DNA of 64,000 bases from the NCBI GenBank assembly GCA_947497895.1, contig CANMIL010000002.1, positions 310,001-374,000 of the forward strand. The letters are read 5' to 3'. The position numbers and the translations under genes are program-made. This DNA is from an uncultured Tenacibaculum sp. (lineage in GTDB: Bacteria; Bacteroidota; Bacteroidia; Flavobacteriales; Flavobacteriaceae). The notes below the pieces were generated by a model. The model was not told where the DNA came from, did no database searches, and worked only from the letters and a program-made list of their open reading frames with translations. This document shows positions 9,378 through 18,647 of this stretch, piece by piece. Numbering within the stretch: position 1 is the first letter of the stretch; every line of letters begins with the position of its first letter.

Positions 9378-9803
9378 ATGATGAAACATATTCATTCATA
9401 TTGGGCATATATCGTATTAGCGGTATTAATTTATACTGTTGTAAATGCAATAATAGGATTAACTCAGAAAAAAGAATTTACACACAAAGAATTCCGTTTA
9501 GGGTTGTTTACTTTAATCACAAGTCATATTCAATTACTAATTGGATTGGGGTGGTATTTCATGTCTCCTTGGTATAAAGCTTTAAAAGCGAATGGGGGTG
9601 AAGTAATGAAAGATTCAGGAGCAAGATTACTGGCTATTGAGCACCCATTGACAATGATTATTGCTATTGTATTGATTACAATAGGATGGTCAAAGCATAA
9701 GAAAAAAGTGAAAAGTGAGGATAAATTCAAAATGTTCGCCATTTTTTACGGAATAGCATTAGTACTAGTATTATCAAGAATTCCTTGGAGTAATTGGTTC
9801 TAA
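9378..9803 (+). CDS. Four-helix membrane protein of unknown function
   Basis: The 141-residue protein has about four hydrophobic helices (roughly 9-30, 45-65, 90-108 and 120-138), with conserved-looking polar residues inside the membrane region: His in TSHIQLLIG and His in AIEHPLTM. These buried histidines recall cytochrome-b-like small membrane proteins, but no haem-binding role is shown. Similar Bacteroidota proteins carry unreliable names in databases. Two adjacent ATG codons (9378 and 9381) are possible starts. It is monocistronic with its own promoter and terminator. Confidence 0.8.
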   Translation: MMKHIHSYWAYIVLAVLIYTVVNAIIGLTQKKEFTHKEFRLGLFTLITSHIQLLIGLGWYFMSPWYKALKANGGEVMKDSGARLLAIEHPLTMIIAIVLITIGWSKHKKKVKSEDKFKMFAIFYGIALVLVLSRIPWSNWF

Positions 9804-9859
9804 TCTTAACTATGTACTATAAAATAGTTATATATTGAGGGTTTACCTTAAAAAAATAG

Positions 9860-9882
9860 TCCTGCCTCGGCAGGATTTTTTA
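9860..9882 (+). terminator. Terminator after the 141-residue membrane protein
   Basis: TCCTGCC and GGCAGGA form a compact GC-rich hairpin followed by TTTTTT. The run of T leads directly into the next promoter box. Confidence 0.8.
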
Positions 9883-9888
9883 TTTTTG
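9881..9888 (+). promoter_or_regulatory. -7 box upstream of plsC
   Basis: TATTTTTG is an exact TAnnTTTG match directly after the preceding terminator. It would give plsC a leader of about 80 bases. Confidence 0.4.
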
Positions 9889-9974
9889 CAGATAATCACG
9901 AGACTCAAAATAATATCATTAAATTATTTTTGATAAGTTCAATGTAAAACTTGAGTTAAGTTCAACTAGTAAAA

Positions 9975-10703
9975 GTGAAAATAATTAGTTACCTCCTGTC
10001 ACCAATATTTGCATTGGTATTTTTTTTATTGTTGTTAATATTTCATCCGATACAATGGCTTGGACTAAAACTATTCGGAAGTAAAGGGCATCAAAAAGTA
10101 GTCAATATAATGAACTGGTTTTTAGTAAAGTCCTTACTCGTTTTAGGAAATCCTGTAAAGCTTGTTAATCGTAAAAAATTACCTGAAAACACTACTTTAT
10201 TATTTGTAGCCAATCATCAGAGTTTGTTTGATATTCCGCCGATTATTTGGCATTTTAGAAAGTATTGGCCAAAATTCGTATCGAAAAAAGAATTAGGAAA
10301 AGGAATACCAAGTGTATCATTTAACCTACGCAATGGTGGTGCTGCACTTATCGATAGAAAAGATGGTAAGCAAGCACTTGCTGAATTGGCTAAGTTTGCT
10401 AAACGAATAAATAAGAACAAATGGTCTGCTGTAATATTTCCGGAAGGAACAAGAAGTAGAACAGGAAAACCAAAAAACTTTGCACCTAATGGGTTAAAAA
10501 TGTTAATAAAATACAATCCAGATGCCTATGTTGTACCTCTAACAATTAATAATTCTTGGAAAGTATTTAAATATGGGAAATACCCGTTAGGAATAGGAAG
10601 TCCTATTACGATAACTACCCATGATCCTATAAAGGTAGATAGTTTGCCATTTAACGAGTTACTAGAAAAGGTTGAAGCAACGGTGAAATCTTCAGTAAAC
10701 TAA
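9975..10703 (+). CDS. plsC: 1-acyl-sn-glycerol-3-phosphate acyltransferase
   Basis: It acylates lysophosphatidic acid to phosphatidic acid at the inner membrane. The 242-residue protein has one N-terminal membrane helix (about 5-30). It also has the HX4D catalytic motif as NHQSLFD, the RDKR-like AALIDRK segment and the FPEGTRSR substrate motif. The start is a GTG. It is upstream of an acyl-ACP desaturase, so the pair could serve membrane lipid adjustment. A second PlsC-type gene lies near 31 kb. Confidence 0.93.
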   Translation: MKIISYLLSPIFALVFFLLLLIFHPIQWLGLKLFGSKGHQKVVNIMNWFLVKSLLVLGNPVKLVNRKKLPENTTLLFVANHQSLFDIPPIIWHFRKYWPKFVSKKELGKGIPSVSFNLRNGGAALIDRKDGKQALAELAKFAKRINKNKWSAVIFPEGTRSRTGKPKNFAPNGLKMLIKYNPDAYVVPLTINNSWKVFKYGKYPLGIGSPITITTHDPIKVDSLPFNELLEKVEATVKSSVN

Positions 10704-10740
10704 ACAGAGTAAACTAACTTTTAACCACCAATGATCTTAA

Positions 10741-10854
10741 ACAATCTTCAGAATTACTGGAGATAATGTAAACTCTCAAGGAAGAGTTGATAATACAAGA
10801 GAAGTAGAGTTTTTCACTTCTTGGTGGTATGTAATTATAGAAACAAATAACTAA
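10741..10854 (+). pseudogene. Possible remnant of a small protein gene
   Basis: Directly after an in-frame TAA an open frame of 37 codons, without a start codon, encodes a protein-like string including ITGDNVNSQGRVDN and EVEFFTSWWYVIIE, then stops 19 bp before the desaturase gene. The balanced composition with two adjacent tryptophans is unlike random AT-rich intergenic DNA. It may be the 3' end of a decayed gene. An 8-base inverted repeat (ACCACCAA and TTGGTGGT) surrounds part of it. The source family is not recognised. Confidence 0.3.
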
Positions 10855-10873
10855 AAATAAACCCCTGTACTAA

Positions 10874-11854
10874 ATGTCAATACAAAATATAAGAAAAGAA
10901 GTGATGCAAACACTGGAGAAAAATATCGACAGTTTTGTAGACAAATTTTTAGTTCCTATTGAGAAGATATGGCAGCCTACAGATTTTTTACCAAACTCTC
11001 AAAGTGATAGCTTTATAGAGGAAGTAAAAGAGATTCGGGAAATATCTAAGGAACTAGATGACGATTTTTGGGTAGTATTAGTAGGAGATACTATTACCGA
11101 AGAAGCTTTACCTACATACGAATCATGGTTACTAGATTTAGATGGTGTTACTCAGCATCCAGATAATGGATGGGCTAAATGGGTAAGAGCATGGACGGCA
11201 GAAGAGAACCGACATGGAGATGTACTTAATAAGTATCTATATCTTTCAGGACGTGTTAATATGCGTGAAGTTGAAATTACAACTCAGCATTTAATTTCTG
11301 ACGGATTTGACATTGGTACTTCCAGAGATCCATATAAGAACTTTGTATATACTTCATTTCAAGAATTAGCTACTTATATATCTCACTTAAATGTAGCGAA
11401 AATAGCAAAGAAAAAAGGGCATAAAACACTGGCGAAAATGTCTAGAATTATCGCAGGAGATGAAATGCGTCATCACCTGGCATATTCGGAGTTTGTAAAG
11501 GAAATCTTTAAGTTTGATCCAAGTGAAATGATGCTTGCTTTTCAACACATGATGAAGCATAAAATTGTAATGCCAGCGATGCACTTAAGAGAATCTTTTG
11601 GAGAGAAAGGGAGTTTATTTGACGATTTCTCTACAGTAGCTCAAAGGATTGGAGTTTACACAGGTTTTGACTATGTAGACATTGTGAAGAAGTTAAACGA
11701 ATTTTGGGAAATTGATAAAATAACCAATTTAACGCCGGAGGCCGAGAAAGCTCGCGATTTTCTGATGCGTTTACCAGATCGCATGTATAGAATCACTGAA
11801 AGAATTACGGTACCAGATACCAAATTCAATTTTAAATGGATGATTCCAGCATAA
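10874..11854 (+). CDS. Acyl-ACP desaturase (soluble di-iron)
   Basis: This enzyme inserts a cis double bond into saturated acyl-ACP to make unsaturated fatty acids. The 326-residue protein has two di-iron motifs of the ferritin-like desaturase fold: EENRHGD and DEMRHH. Together with the remaining carboxylates these are as expected for the stearoyl-ACP desaturase family. The length fits bacterial members. It follows plsC, and a strong terminator closes the gene. Chain-length specificity cannot be told from the sequence. Confidence 0.94.
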   Translation: MSIQNIRKEVMQTLEKNIDSFVDKFLVPIEKIWQPTDFLPNSQSDSFIEEVKEIREISKELDDDFWVVLVGDTITEEALPTYESWLLDLDGVTQHPDNGWAKWVRAWTAEENRHGDVLNKYLYLSGRVNMREVEITTQHLISDGFDIGTSRDPYKNFVYTSFQELATYISHLNVAKIAKKKGHKTLAKMSRIIAGDEMRHHLAYSEFVKEIFKFDPSEMMLAFQHMMKHKIVMPAMHLRESFGEKGSLFDDFSTVAQRIGVYTGFDYVDIVKKLNEFWEIDKITNLTPEAEKARDFLMRLPDRMYRITERITVPDTKFNFKWMIPA

Positions 11855-11861
11855 AAAAAAT

Positions 11862-11890
11862 AGGCAACCGTAAAAGGTTGCCTTTTTTTA
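11862..11890 (+). terminator. Terminator after the desaturase
   Basis: AGGCAACC and GGTTGCCT, with a GTAAAA loop, are followed by a run of T, 8 bp after the stop. Confidence 0.9.
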
Positions 11891-12158
11891 AATTACGTGG
11901 TTGTCTGTAATTTACAGTGTATTTTGTTCTACTTAATCTAAACTTTCTAAGAAAAATACACTCACTTTGATTAATTAAATGGTTGGTTATTAGCCAGCCT
12001 TAGGGGATTCGGGTCAAAGCTAAATAGAGTCCAGAAACAAATTTTACGGAGTTCCGTAATCACATGTTTTTTTAACAAATAAATTCGCTGTTTTAAGAAA
12101 GTATTAAGAAAAACAACCTTCTAATTTTAACTTAAGCACAAAAAGTTCAAACAAGTTC
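11891..12158. other. Intergenic region with a short perfect palindrome
   Basis: There is no convincing reading frame. The only structure is TTACGGA-GT-TCCGTAA at 12044-12059, a 7+7 bp inverted repeat. It lies downstream of both flanking convergent genes and has no T tract, so it is not an obvious terminator. Confidence 0.5.
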
Positions 12159-12452
12159 TTAGAACATCCAATAAAGAAAACAAACAAGGGCGACAAATAA
12201 GTGCAATAGTGGAATATAAAAAGTATCCTTTATTTTTTTTAAAATGTACAAACTTAGAGCCACTATGTACGAAATTGGATACACTGCACTACTCAACATA
12301 AAAAGTTTAAAAATTACATTGTGAAAATGATTCTGATGTGCACATTCGTGAGCTTCGGAAGACATGCCATTGGTAAAGAATAAAAACGGATAAATAAGCA
12401 ACGGTAAACCTAAAAGAATAAAAGCGATACGATGCGTATTTTTTGAATTCAT
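12159..12452 (-). CDS. Small membrane protein of unknown function
   Basis: The 97-residue protein has about three hydrophobic helices (roughly 8-28, 45-70 and 78-96) and a His/Cys-rich loop after the first (EAHECAHQNHFHN). The loop could bind a metal but this is not shown. The flanking genes are on the other strand. I do not recognise a family, though the absence of frame breaks and the membrane pattern argue that it is real. Confidence 0.6.
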   Translation of the reverse strand: MNSKNTHRIAFILLGLPLLIYPFLFFTNGMSSEAHECAHQNHFHNVIFKLFMLSSAVYPISYIVALSLYILKKIKDTFYIPLLHLFVALVCFLYWMF

Positions 12453-12813
12453 GGAGTGGTAGTGATAAATTAATTAGCTCACTATAAATATATTAAAATA
12501 CATTTCTTGATTGTGATATTTTTAATAAAAACTACTTTATAGTACATGGAATTATACTAAAAAACACTTTTTGTTACGTGAAAACTGAGAAAAATCATAA
12601 AAAATCGTAGTTCTATCATTGTTGAATTTTCAATTTTATAGGAAAATAATAATCATATATTTTTCGAAAACGATTGCAAAAATATGGTTTTGGTGCTGAA
12701 ATTAAGTTTTTAATAATTTACCCTTAAAACTAACATAACCAGTTGTTTATTAGTTTTAAATGTAAGAGCTTTATATGGGGTAATTTCTGAAAAACAAACT
12801 AAACACAATACTT
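12453..12813. other. AT-rich intergenic region between divergent genes
   Basis: These 361 bp separate the minus-strand membrane protein from gapN and should hold both promoters. No exact TAnnTTTG box was found on the gapN side. Short palindromes occur (TTGAATTTTCAA, TTTTCGAAAA), but nothing further can be supported. Confidence 0.5.
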
Positions 12814-14394
12814 ATGAATGTAATTCCAAAACATTTACAGATAAAGGAACCAATTCACCAAAGAGAATATTTATTGGATGGTGAGCTTAAAACATGGGAA
12901 GGAAAGACCACAGATGTTTTTTCTACAATTTCAAGCACAAGTGAATATAAACACACGTTATTAGGTTCAATTCCTTATATGGGAGAAAAGGAAGCACTAG
13001 GCGCTTTAGCATCTTCAGATCGAGCTTTTAAGAATGGGCAGGGGAATTGGCCAACAATGAAAGTTCAAGACCGTATTGAGTGCATGGAAAACTTTGTTGC
13101 ACTTATGAAAGAAGCACGTGAGGAAGTAGTAAAGCTATTGATGTGGGAAATTGGGAAAACACAAGCAGATAGCGAAAAGGAGTTTGATAGAACGGTAAAG
13201 TACATTTACGATACGATTGAAGATTATAAAGAGCTTAATCATGAAGGTGCGCGCTTTACCAAAGTTCAAGGTATTAATGCAATGATAAAGCGAAGTCCAT
13301 TAGGAGTTGTTTTGTGCTTAGGTCCATATAACTATCCTTTAAATGAAACGTTTACCTTATTGATTCCGGCATTAATAATGGGAAATACTGTGGTTTTCAA
13401 ACCTGCTAAATTCGGTGTATTATTATTATCGCCTCTATTAAAAGCTTTTCAAAAAGCATTTCCAAAAGGGGTAATTAATATTTTATATGGAAGAGGTAGA
13501 GAAGTAGCATCACCAATAATGAAAACAGGCCTGGTTACAGTGTTATCGCTTATTGGAAATAGTAAGTCAGCCATTGCTTTACAAGATTTACATCCAGGTA
13601 AAAATAAACTCCGTTTAATTCTTGGTTTAGAAGCAAAGAACCCAGCAATAATACTTCCTGATGCTAATTTAGATTTGGCGGTTTCGGAATGTATCTCTGG
13701 GGCCTTGTCTTTTAACGGACAGCGATGTACAGCATTGAAAATTTTATACGTGCACGAGTCTATTGCAGATGAGTTTAACAAAAAGTTCTCAGAAAAGGTA
13801 GATCAATTAAAATTTGGGAACCCGTGGGATGATAATGTATTTTTAACACCATTACCAGAGCCGAATAAACCCGATTATATTCAAGAGTTGATAGATGATG
13901 CAAAAGCGAATGGCGCTGAGATTATTAATCAAAAAGGAGGTGAAAGAAGTGATAATTATATCTTTCCAGCAGTATTGTTTCCTGTGAATAAAAATATGCG
14001 AGTATATCATGAAGAGCAATTTGGTCCAGTTGTGCCCATCATGACTTTTAAAGATATACAAGAACCATTAGATGACATGGCCGCTTCTGATTATGGCCAA
14101 CAAGTCAGCTTATTTGGCAAAAACACCAATACCTTAGCTCCGCTAATTGATATTTTAATCAATCTTGTTTGTCGTGTGAATTTAAACAGTTCATGTCAAA
14201 GAGGTCCAGATGTTTTTCCATTTACAGGAAGAAAAGACTCAGCAGTAGGAACTTTAAGTATTCATGATGCCTTACGTTCATTTTCTATTCGAACATTCGT
14301 TGCTTCGAAAGAAAACGAATACAATAATGAAATTCTTCAAGAACTATTGGATAGTAAAAAGAGTAATTTTATTAATACAGATTATATTCTTTAG
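12814..14394 (+). CDS. gapN: NADP-dependent glyceraldehyde-3-phosphate dehydrogenase (non-phosphorylating)
   Basis: An aldehyde-dehydrogenase-fold enzyme that would oxidise glyceraldehyde 3-phosphate directly to 3-phosphoglycerate, making NADPH and bypassing GAPDH and Pgk. The 526-residue protein has the catalytic Cys in [11 protein letters not shown] and the Glu-containing block [12 protein letters not shown] in place of the usual ELGGKSP. It also has the substrate-binding tail [18 protein letters not shown] typical of the GapN branch. It is monocistronic. General aldehyde dehydrogenase is the alternative, but the C-terminal signature favours GapN. Confidence 0.87.
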   Translation: MNVIPKHLQIKEPIHQREYLLDGELKTWEGKTTDVFSTISSTSEYKHTLLGSIPYMGEKEALGALASSDRAFKNGQGNWPTMKVQDRIECMENFVALMKEAREEVVKLLMWEIGKTQADSEKEFDRTVKYIYDTIEDYKELNHEGARFTKVQGINAMIKRSPLGVVLCLGPYNYPLNETFTLLIPALIMGNTVVFKPAKFGVLLLSPLLKAFQKAFPKGVINILYGRGREVASPIMKTGLVTVLSLIGNSKSAIALQDLHPGKNKLRLILGLEAKNPAIILPDANLDLAVSECISGALSFNGQRCTALKILYVHESIADEFNKKFSEKVDQLKFGNPWDDNVFLTPLPEPNKPDYIQELIDDAKANGAEIINQKGGERSDNYIFPAVLFPVNKNMRVYHEEQFGPVVPIMTFKDIQEPLDDMAASDYGQQVSLFGKNTNTLAPLIDILINLVCRVNLNSSCQRGPDVFPFTGRKDSAVGTLSIHDALRSFSIRTFVASKENEYNNEILQELLDSKKSNFINTDYIL

Positions 14395-14486
14395 TAGGTA
14401 GTAAAGAAAATTCAAATGAATTCGTTTAGATTTTATAGATTGTTATAAAGTTTAAACGGATTTATTTTTTAAATTGATAGTATTTA

Positions 14487-14822
14487 GTGAATTATAATAA
14501 TAGAAAATTTAAACCTGTTTCCAGTTCTCAGAACTCTGAAACTTCCGAAGAAACCATTTTTATATATTCTCAAGAAAAGAATATTATTACCTCTAGTTAT
14601 AAAGGAGGTAATATAAAAGAAGGACATTTAATTGGGTTGGTTGATGAACAGGGTAATATTGAAATGCGATATCATCAAGTAAATAATAAAGGCGATTTGA
14701 TGACGGGAATATGCTTTTCAACACCGGAAATAATGTCGAATGGAAAGATACGTTTGCATGAAACTTGGGAGTGGACTTCTGGAGATAAATCTAAAGGACA
14801 ATCTATATTGGAAGAGATATGA
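14487..14822 (+). CDS. Small beta-rich protein, unknown function
   Basis: The 111-residue protein starts at a GTG. It contains regular GHLIGLVDEQGNIEMRYHQVN and GKIRLHETWEW segments that suggest repeated beta strands, as in small Bacteroidota proteins that are sometimes misnamed N-acetylglutamate synthase. No catalytic motif is visible. Its stop overlaps the start of the next gene by 4 bp (ATGA), so the two are co-translated. Confidence 0.7.
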   Translation: MNYNNRKFKPVSSSQNSETSEETIFIYSQEKNIITSSYKGGNIKEGHLIGLVDEQGNIEMRYHQVNNKGDLMTGICFSTPEIMSNGKIRLHETWEWTSGDKSKGQSILEEI

Positions 14823-15121
14823 TTTTAGAAGTTGCAATTTTAGATGTAAAACAAGGTGAGGAGAGAAATTTTGAAAGAGATTTTAAAACAGCCAGTCAAT
14901 ATATTAGTTCGATAAAGGGATATATAAACCATAGTTTGAAGAGATGTGTTGAAGTTGGTAACAGATATATTCTACTTGTCAATTGGGAGGATCTTGAAAG
15001 CCATGAAGTGGGGTTTCGAACATCAAAAGAGTATCAAAAATGGAAGGAGTTATTACATCATTATTATGATCCTTTTCCAGTTGTTGAGCACTACGAAACT
15101 GTTTTTGAAAATAATAAATGA
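14819..15121 (+). CDS. Antibiotic biosynthesis monooxygenase-fold protein
   Basis: The 100-residue protein has the ABM/dimeric alpha-beta-barrel pattern: an initial strand ILEVAILDVKQGEE, the RYILLVNWEDLESH block, and a terminal PFPVVEHYE. Family members are small dimeric oxygenases or stress proteins; the substrate is unknown. It overlaps the upstream gene by 4 bp, forming a two-gene unit. Confidence 0.8.
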   Translation: MILEVAILDVKQGEERNFERDFKTASQYISSIKGYINHSLKRCVEVGNRYILLVNWEDLESHEVGFRTSKEYQKWKELLHHYYDPFPVVEHYETVFENNK

Positions 15122-15129
15122 TATGTGAG

Positions 15130-15240
15130 ATAGTGAACTACCTTGAGGCAAGTCCATGAGGCATTGAAAGGAAACTATTGTAACTATTTCGAGGCGTGCT
15201 TCGGGGAATTAAAACCTAGCTATCTTCCTGCGATTAAAAT
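15130..15240. other. Non-coding segment of distinct composition
   Basis: Between two real genes lies about 110 bp that is richer in G and C than its surroundings (for example GAGGCGTGCTTCGGGG). It carries direct short echoes (CTTGAGGCAAG and TTTCGAGGCG). One frame is open for about 40 codons but lacks an ATG. It may be a mobile-element end or a decayed gene. No function is claimed. Confidence 0.3.
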
Positions 15241-15252
15241 AATTTGTACATA

Positions 15253-15591
15253 ATGGAAAAACTATTTGTTTATGGAACCTTGGGACCAGGAAAGCCTAAT
15301 GATCACATATTAAAAGAAATTGGAGGAAGTTGGAAAAAAGGATATGTTCATGGGAAGCTTTATGAAGAAGGTTGGGGAGCTTTAGTAGGATATCCAGGTA
15401 TTCGATTGGGTAATGAAGGAGGAAAAGTGTATGGAAATGTATTTTATTCTGAAAAATTAAAAGATAATTGGGGGGCGCTTGATGAATTCGAAGGAGAAGA
15501 GTATCAACGAGTAAAAGTTAAGGTTGTACTCGAGGAAAACAATGAAACAATAGAAGCTTATGTATATGCTATTAACACTAAAAATGGTTAA
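15253..15591 (+). CDS. Gamma-glutamylcyclotransferase family protein
   Basis: The 112-residue protein begins with the family hallmark LFVYGTLGPG and contains VYGNVFYSE and a catalytic-position acidic pair in LDEFEGEEYQRV. GGCT-like proteins release 5-oxoproline from gamma-glutamyl peptides or amines, but many bacterial members are uncharacterised. I chose the ATG at 15253 over the TTG at 15244 because the fold begins with MEKLFVYGTL. It is followed after 7 bp by the ClbS/DfsB-like gene. Confidence 0.85.
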   Translation: MEKLFVYGTLGPGKPNDHILKEIGGSWKKGYVHGKLYEEGWGALVGYPGIRLGNEGGKVYGNVFYSEKLKDNWGALDEFEGEEYQRVKVKVVLEENNETIEAYVYAINTKNG

Positions 15592-15598
15592 AATTTAA

Positions 15599-16126
15599 AT
15601 GGCAGTTCCGAAAAATAAAGAAGAGTTGATTCAAGAAATCGAAAATTCGTATGTCAAGTTGAAACAAGATTTAGATACAATTCCTGTCGAGTTAACGAAA
15701 ATTAAAGAATTGGAAGGACATGCAAAAGGTACCGAAATGAGTGTGTCTAATTTAGTAGCATATCTAATCGGTTGGGCTGAATTAGTATTGAAATGGCATA
15801 TAAAAAAAGAAAAAGAAGAACCTGTAGACTTTCCCGAAACGGGCTATAAATGGAACGAATTAGGTAAGCTTGCGCAAAAATTCTATATAGATTATGAAAC
15901 TCTTGATTATCATGAGTTACTTGGCAAGTTGGAGAAGCATATTAATGAAATCCTTGAAATAGTGAAAGGAAAAACCAATGAAGAGCTATACGAACAGCCT
16001 TGGTATGAAAAATATACCCAAGGAAAAATGATTCAGTTTAATACCTCCTCTCCGTATAAAAATGCTAGAGCTAGGGTTCGAAAGTGGAAAAAATTAAATA
16101 AAGAAAGAATAAGTATGTTAAAATGA
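15599..16126 (+). CDS. ClbS/DfsB family four-helix bundle protein
   Basis: The 175-residue protein has the arrangement of the DinB-like ClbS/DfsB family. An N-terminal MAVPKNKEELIQEIENSY is followed by SVSNLVAYLIGWAELVLKWH and the C-terminal YKNARARVRKWKK. ClbS itself hydrolyses colibactin as self-protection, but most members have unknown substrates, so resistance is only an analogy. It is translationally close to the upstream GGCT gene. Confidence 0.82.
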   Translation: MAVPKNKEELIQEIENSYVKLKQDLDTIPVELTKIKELEGHAKGTEMSVSNLVAYLIGWAELVLKWHIKKEKEEPVDFPETGYKWNELGKLAQKFYIDYETLDYHELLGKLEKHINEILEIVKGKTNEELYEQPWYEKYTQGKMIQFNTSSPYKNARARVRKWKKLNKERISMLK

Positions 16127-16247
16127 TGTAGGGTTAATTGTTTGATATCGTGAATTTTGTGAGCGTGTTTCTGTAACATAATTAATAGAAAACAGTCTAC
16201 ATAAATATATACTTGAAACTAATAACTAACCACATAATCACGAACAA

Positions 16248-16685
16248 ATGGAAGTAATAAAAAAACTTTTTCGTCCTTCTGACAAATACAAAGGAATTTG
16301 GCCCATTAAAATATACGTTCTAAAGCTCTTTTTTTCATTGATGTTCCTTCTTGCTGCTAAAGACGCCTGGACCGAATTGATTACACACGAAGGAGAATGG
16401 AATCCAGAGGTGGCGGTTGCATGGTGTGCGATAGCAGCGTATACAACACTATCGGGAATTGGAATATTTCGTACGGTAAAAATGCTGCCAATTATGCTAT
16501 TTATGATACTCTATAAAAGTCTCTGGGTAATTTTTGTAGCATATCCTTTATGGCAAAACGGAACCCTTGCGGGCACGGAAACTGAAGAATGGCTACAAGT
16601 ATTTATGCCAGTAGTTTTACCAATTATATTCATGCCTTGGAAATATGTTTTTAGAACCTATATACTAGGAAAAGATTATTCATAG
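16248..16685 (+). CDS. Four-helix membrane protein of unknown function
   Basis: The 145-residue protein has about four hydrophobic helices (near 22-42, 57-75, 80-102 and 115-135). It lacks a signal peptide and begins with a basic cytosolic stretch. No catalytic motif or family is recognised. It is separated by about 120 bp from the upstream gene and 70 bp from map. Confidence 0.72.
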   Translation: MEVIKKLFRPSDKYKGIWPIKIYVLKLFFSLMFLLAAKDAWTELITHEGEWNPEVAVAWCAIAAYTTLSGIGIFRTVKMLPIMLFMILYKSLWVIFVAYPLWQNGTLAGTETEEWLQVFMPVVLPIIFMPWKYVFRTYILGKDYS

Positions 16686-16757
16686 AAAATTGTTAAAGTT
16701 TATTTTTAACAGAATGTTTTTGGCTTTTTAAAACTAACTTACCTTAAAATTAACGAA

Positions 16758-17522
16758 ATGTCGATTACAAAAGAGTCCGAACTTATCGGAATGAAAGCTA
16801 TCAGTGAGGTGGTAGCTTTAACACTAAAGCAAATGAGGGAATTTGCAAAAGTGGGAATGTCTACCAAAGAATTAGATGATTTTGGTGGAGCATTGCTAGA
16901 AAGTTATGGGGCAAAATCCGCCCCAAATAAAACCTATGGCTTTCCTGGACATACTTGCATTAGTGTAAATAAGGAAGCTGCACATGGAATTCCTTCTGAA
17001 AGAAAAATTTTAAAAGAAGGTGATTTAATAAATATTGATGTTTCTGCCGAATTAAATGGTTTTTGGTCGGATAATGGAGGTTCGTTTGTACTAGGAAACG
17101 ACATCCATAATCATCAACCTTTAGTAGACGCCTCTAAAAATATCTTAAAAAAAGCGATATCAAATATTAAAGGAGGTGTAAGAATTTCTGATATTGGATA
17201 TTTGATTGAAACCGAAGCAAAAAAATCTGGATATAAAGTGATTAGAAATCTTGCTGGGCATGGTGTTGGACGAAGCTTGCATGAGGAACCAGAGGATATT
17301 TTAAACTATCGGGTTAAGTGGAATAAAGAAAGGTTTAAGAAAAATACTACAGTCGCAGTTGAAACATTTATAGCAACAAAATCGACTATTGCAGTTCAGC
17401 TTAAAGATGGGTGGACTTTGGTAGGAAATAGAGGTGGTTATGTAACGCAGCATGAGCAAACCATTTTAATTACGGATAATGCGCCTATTATTTTAACACA
17501 ATCCAACGGAATTTGGGCCTAG
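16758..17522 (+). CDS. map: Methionine aminopeptidase, type I
   Basis: This cytosolic metalloenzyme removes the initiator methionine from nascent proteins. The 254-residue protein has the expected metal ligands: Asp in INIDVSAE, Asp in FWSDNGGSF, His in NLAGHGVGRSLHE, Glu in VAVETFI and Glu in TQHEQTILIT. It is not in the ribosomal-protein operon where map usually lies, so it may be a second or stand-alone copy. Confidence 0.92.
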   Translation: MSITKESELIGMKAISEVVALTLKQMREFAKVGMSTKELDDFGGALLESYGAKSAPNKTYGFPGHTCISVNKEAAHGIPSERKILKEGDLINIDVSAELNGFWSDNGGSFVLGNDIHNHQPLVDASKNILKKAISNIKGGVRISDIGYLIETEAKKSGYKVIRNLAGHGVGRSLHEEPEDILNYRVKWNKERFKKNTTVAVETFIATKSTIAVQLKDGWTLVGNRGGYVTQHEQTILITDNAPIILTQSNGIWA

Positions 17523-17582
17523 GCAAAATTGAATAAACTATGTACTTAACAAATGAGTAAATAGTTTGTTTAATTTTAATAG

Positions 17583-17618
17583 ACAGACTTGTCTGTTTGT
17601 TTTTTGTTTTTAGTTTTG
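17583..17618 (+). promoter_or_regulatory. Promoter and palindromic operator of the TetR gene
   Basis: TTG at 17589-17591 is 19 bp upstream of an exact -7 box, TAGTTTTG at 17611-17618. The palindrome ACAGAC-TT-GTCTGT at 17583-17596 covers the -33 element. This is typical of a TetR-type repressor operator and predicts autoregulation. Confidence 0.68.
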
Positions 17619-17631
17619 TAAAAAGAATTAT

Positions 17632-18156
17632 ATGAGTCTTCCAAGAGAAAGAATTTTAGAAAAAGCTTCATATTTGATTCACCATCAAGGGTATAATAGC
17701 ACAGGAATTAATCAAATCATTAAAGAGGCGAAAGTAGCCAAAGCAACCTTCTATCAACATTTTGAATCGAAAGACATGTTATGTGTCGAATTTCTTAATC
17801 ATAGACATGATTTCTGGTTTTCAGGGTTTTCAGAGTTTACAATAGGAGCTAGTGGTTTAAAAGAAAAAATACTTGCAGCTTTTGATTTTATTATAGCAAT
17901 GAATCGAAAAGAAAATTATCGAGGCTGTAGTTTCTTAAATATACTTTCCGAAATATCTGAAGAACAAATCAATATTCGATTGGTAATTCAGGCTCATAAA
18001 AATGATTTACGTCAATTTTTTAAAGAGTTAATTGAAGAAGAACTTTTAGCAACACATATATACATGCTTTTTGAAAGCTCGATTATAGAAAGTCAGTTAT
18101 TTAAGTCAAACGAAATTGTAGAAAAATCAAAAGATATTGTAAAAACACTACTTTAA
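17632..18156 (+). CDS. TetR/AcrR family transcriptional regulator
   Basis: The 174-residue protein has an N-terminal TetR helix-turn-helix ([20 protein letters not shown] and [11 protein letters not shown], about 18-55) and a helical ligand-binding C-terminal domain. The [11 protein letters not shown] segment resembles the YcdC/AcuR-like branch that senses small reactive molecules; that is inference. It is 11 bp upstream of an NTF2-like gene, probably its regulated partner. Confidence 0.9.
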   Translation: MSLPRERILEKASYLIHHQGYNSTGINQIIKEAKVAKATFYQHFESKDMLCVEFLNHRHDFWFSGFSEFTIGASGLKEKILAAFDFIIAMNRKENYRGCSFLNILSEISEEQINIRLVIQAHKNDLRQFFKELIEEELLATHIYMLFESSIIESQLFKSNEIVEKSKDIVKTLL

Positions 18157-18167
18157 CCAACAATAAA

Positions 18168-18578
18168 ATGGAAAAAAAACATCCACTACCACCATTTACA
18201 ATAGAAACCGCAAAGCAAAAAATTCAATTAGCAGAAGACGCTTGGAATTCGCAAAACCCTGAAAAAGTATCATTAGCATATTCTGAAAATAGTGAATGGC
18301 GAAACAGAAATGTATTTATTAATGGAAGGAAACAAATTATCGATTTTCTTACAAATAAATGGCAAATAGAGCTTAAATATAAGTTGAAAAAAGAATATTG
18401 GGCACACACTGATAATAGAATTGCGGTAAGGTTTGAATACGAATATCAAAATAAAGAAGGAAAATGGTTTAGAGCTTATGGAAATGAAAATTGGGAGTTT
18501 GATGAAAATGGATTGATGAAAAAAAGGTACGCGAGTATCAATGACTTAGAGATTCAAGAGTCTGAAAGACGCCTTTAA
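18168..18578 (+). CDS. NTF2-like protein (DUF1348 type)
   Basis: The 136-residue protein fits the nuclear-transport-factor-2-like cone fold: [20 protein letters not shown], the central [18 protein letters not shown] and a C-terminal [20 protein letters not shown]. Family members are found with TetR regulators in detoxification or small-molecule loci. The chemistry is unknown. It lies 11 bp after the TetR gene and is likely co-transcribed. Confidence 0.86.
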   Translation: MEKKHPLPPFTIETAKQKIQLAEDAWNSQNPEKVSLAYSENSEWRNRNVFINGRKQIIDFLTNKWQIELKYKLKKEYWAHTDNRIAVRFEYEYQNKEGKWFRAYGNENWEFDENGLMKKRYASINDLEIQESERRL

Positions 18579-18647
18579 ACTTGAAGAAATGATAAGATTT
18601 ATATAAATTTATACTTGCAAATTGCATTACAAACTAAATTGAATCTT

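Noticed and set aside
12660..12700. A LacI-box-like sequence (CGAAAACGATTGCA) upstream of gapN
   Set aside because: It is only a half-match to the consensus, is not palindromic, and no LacI-type gene is nearby.
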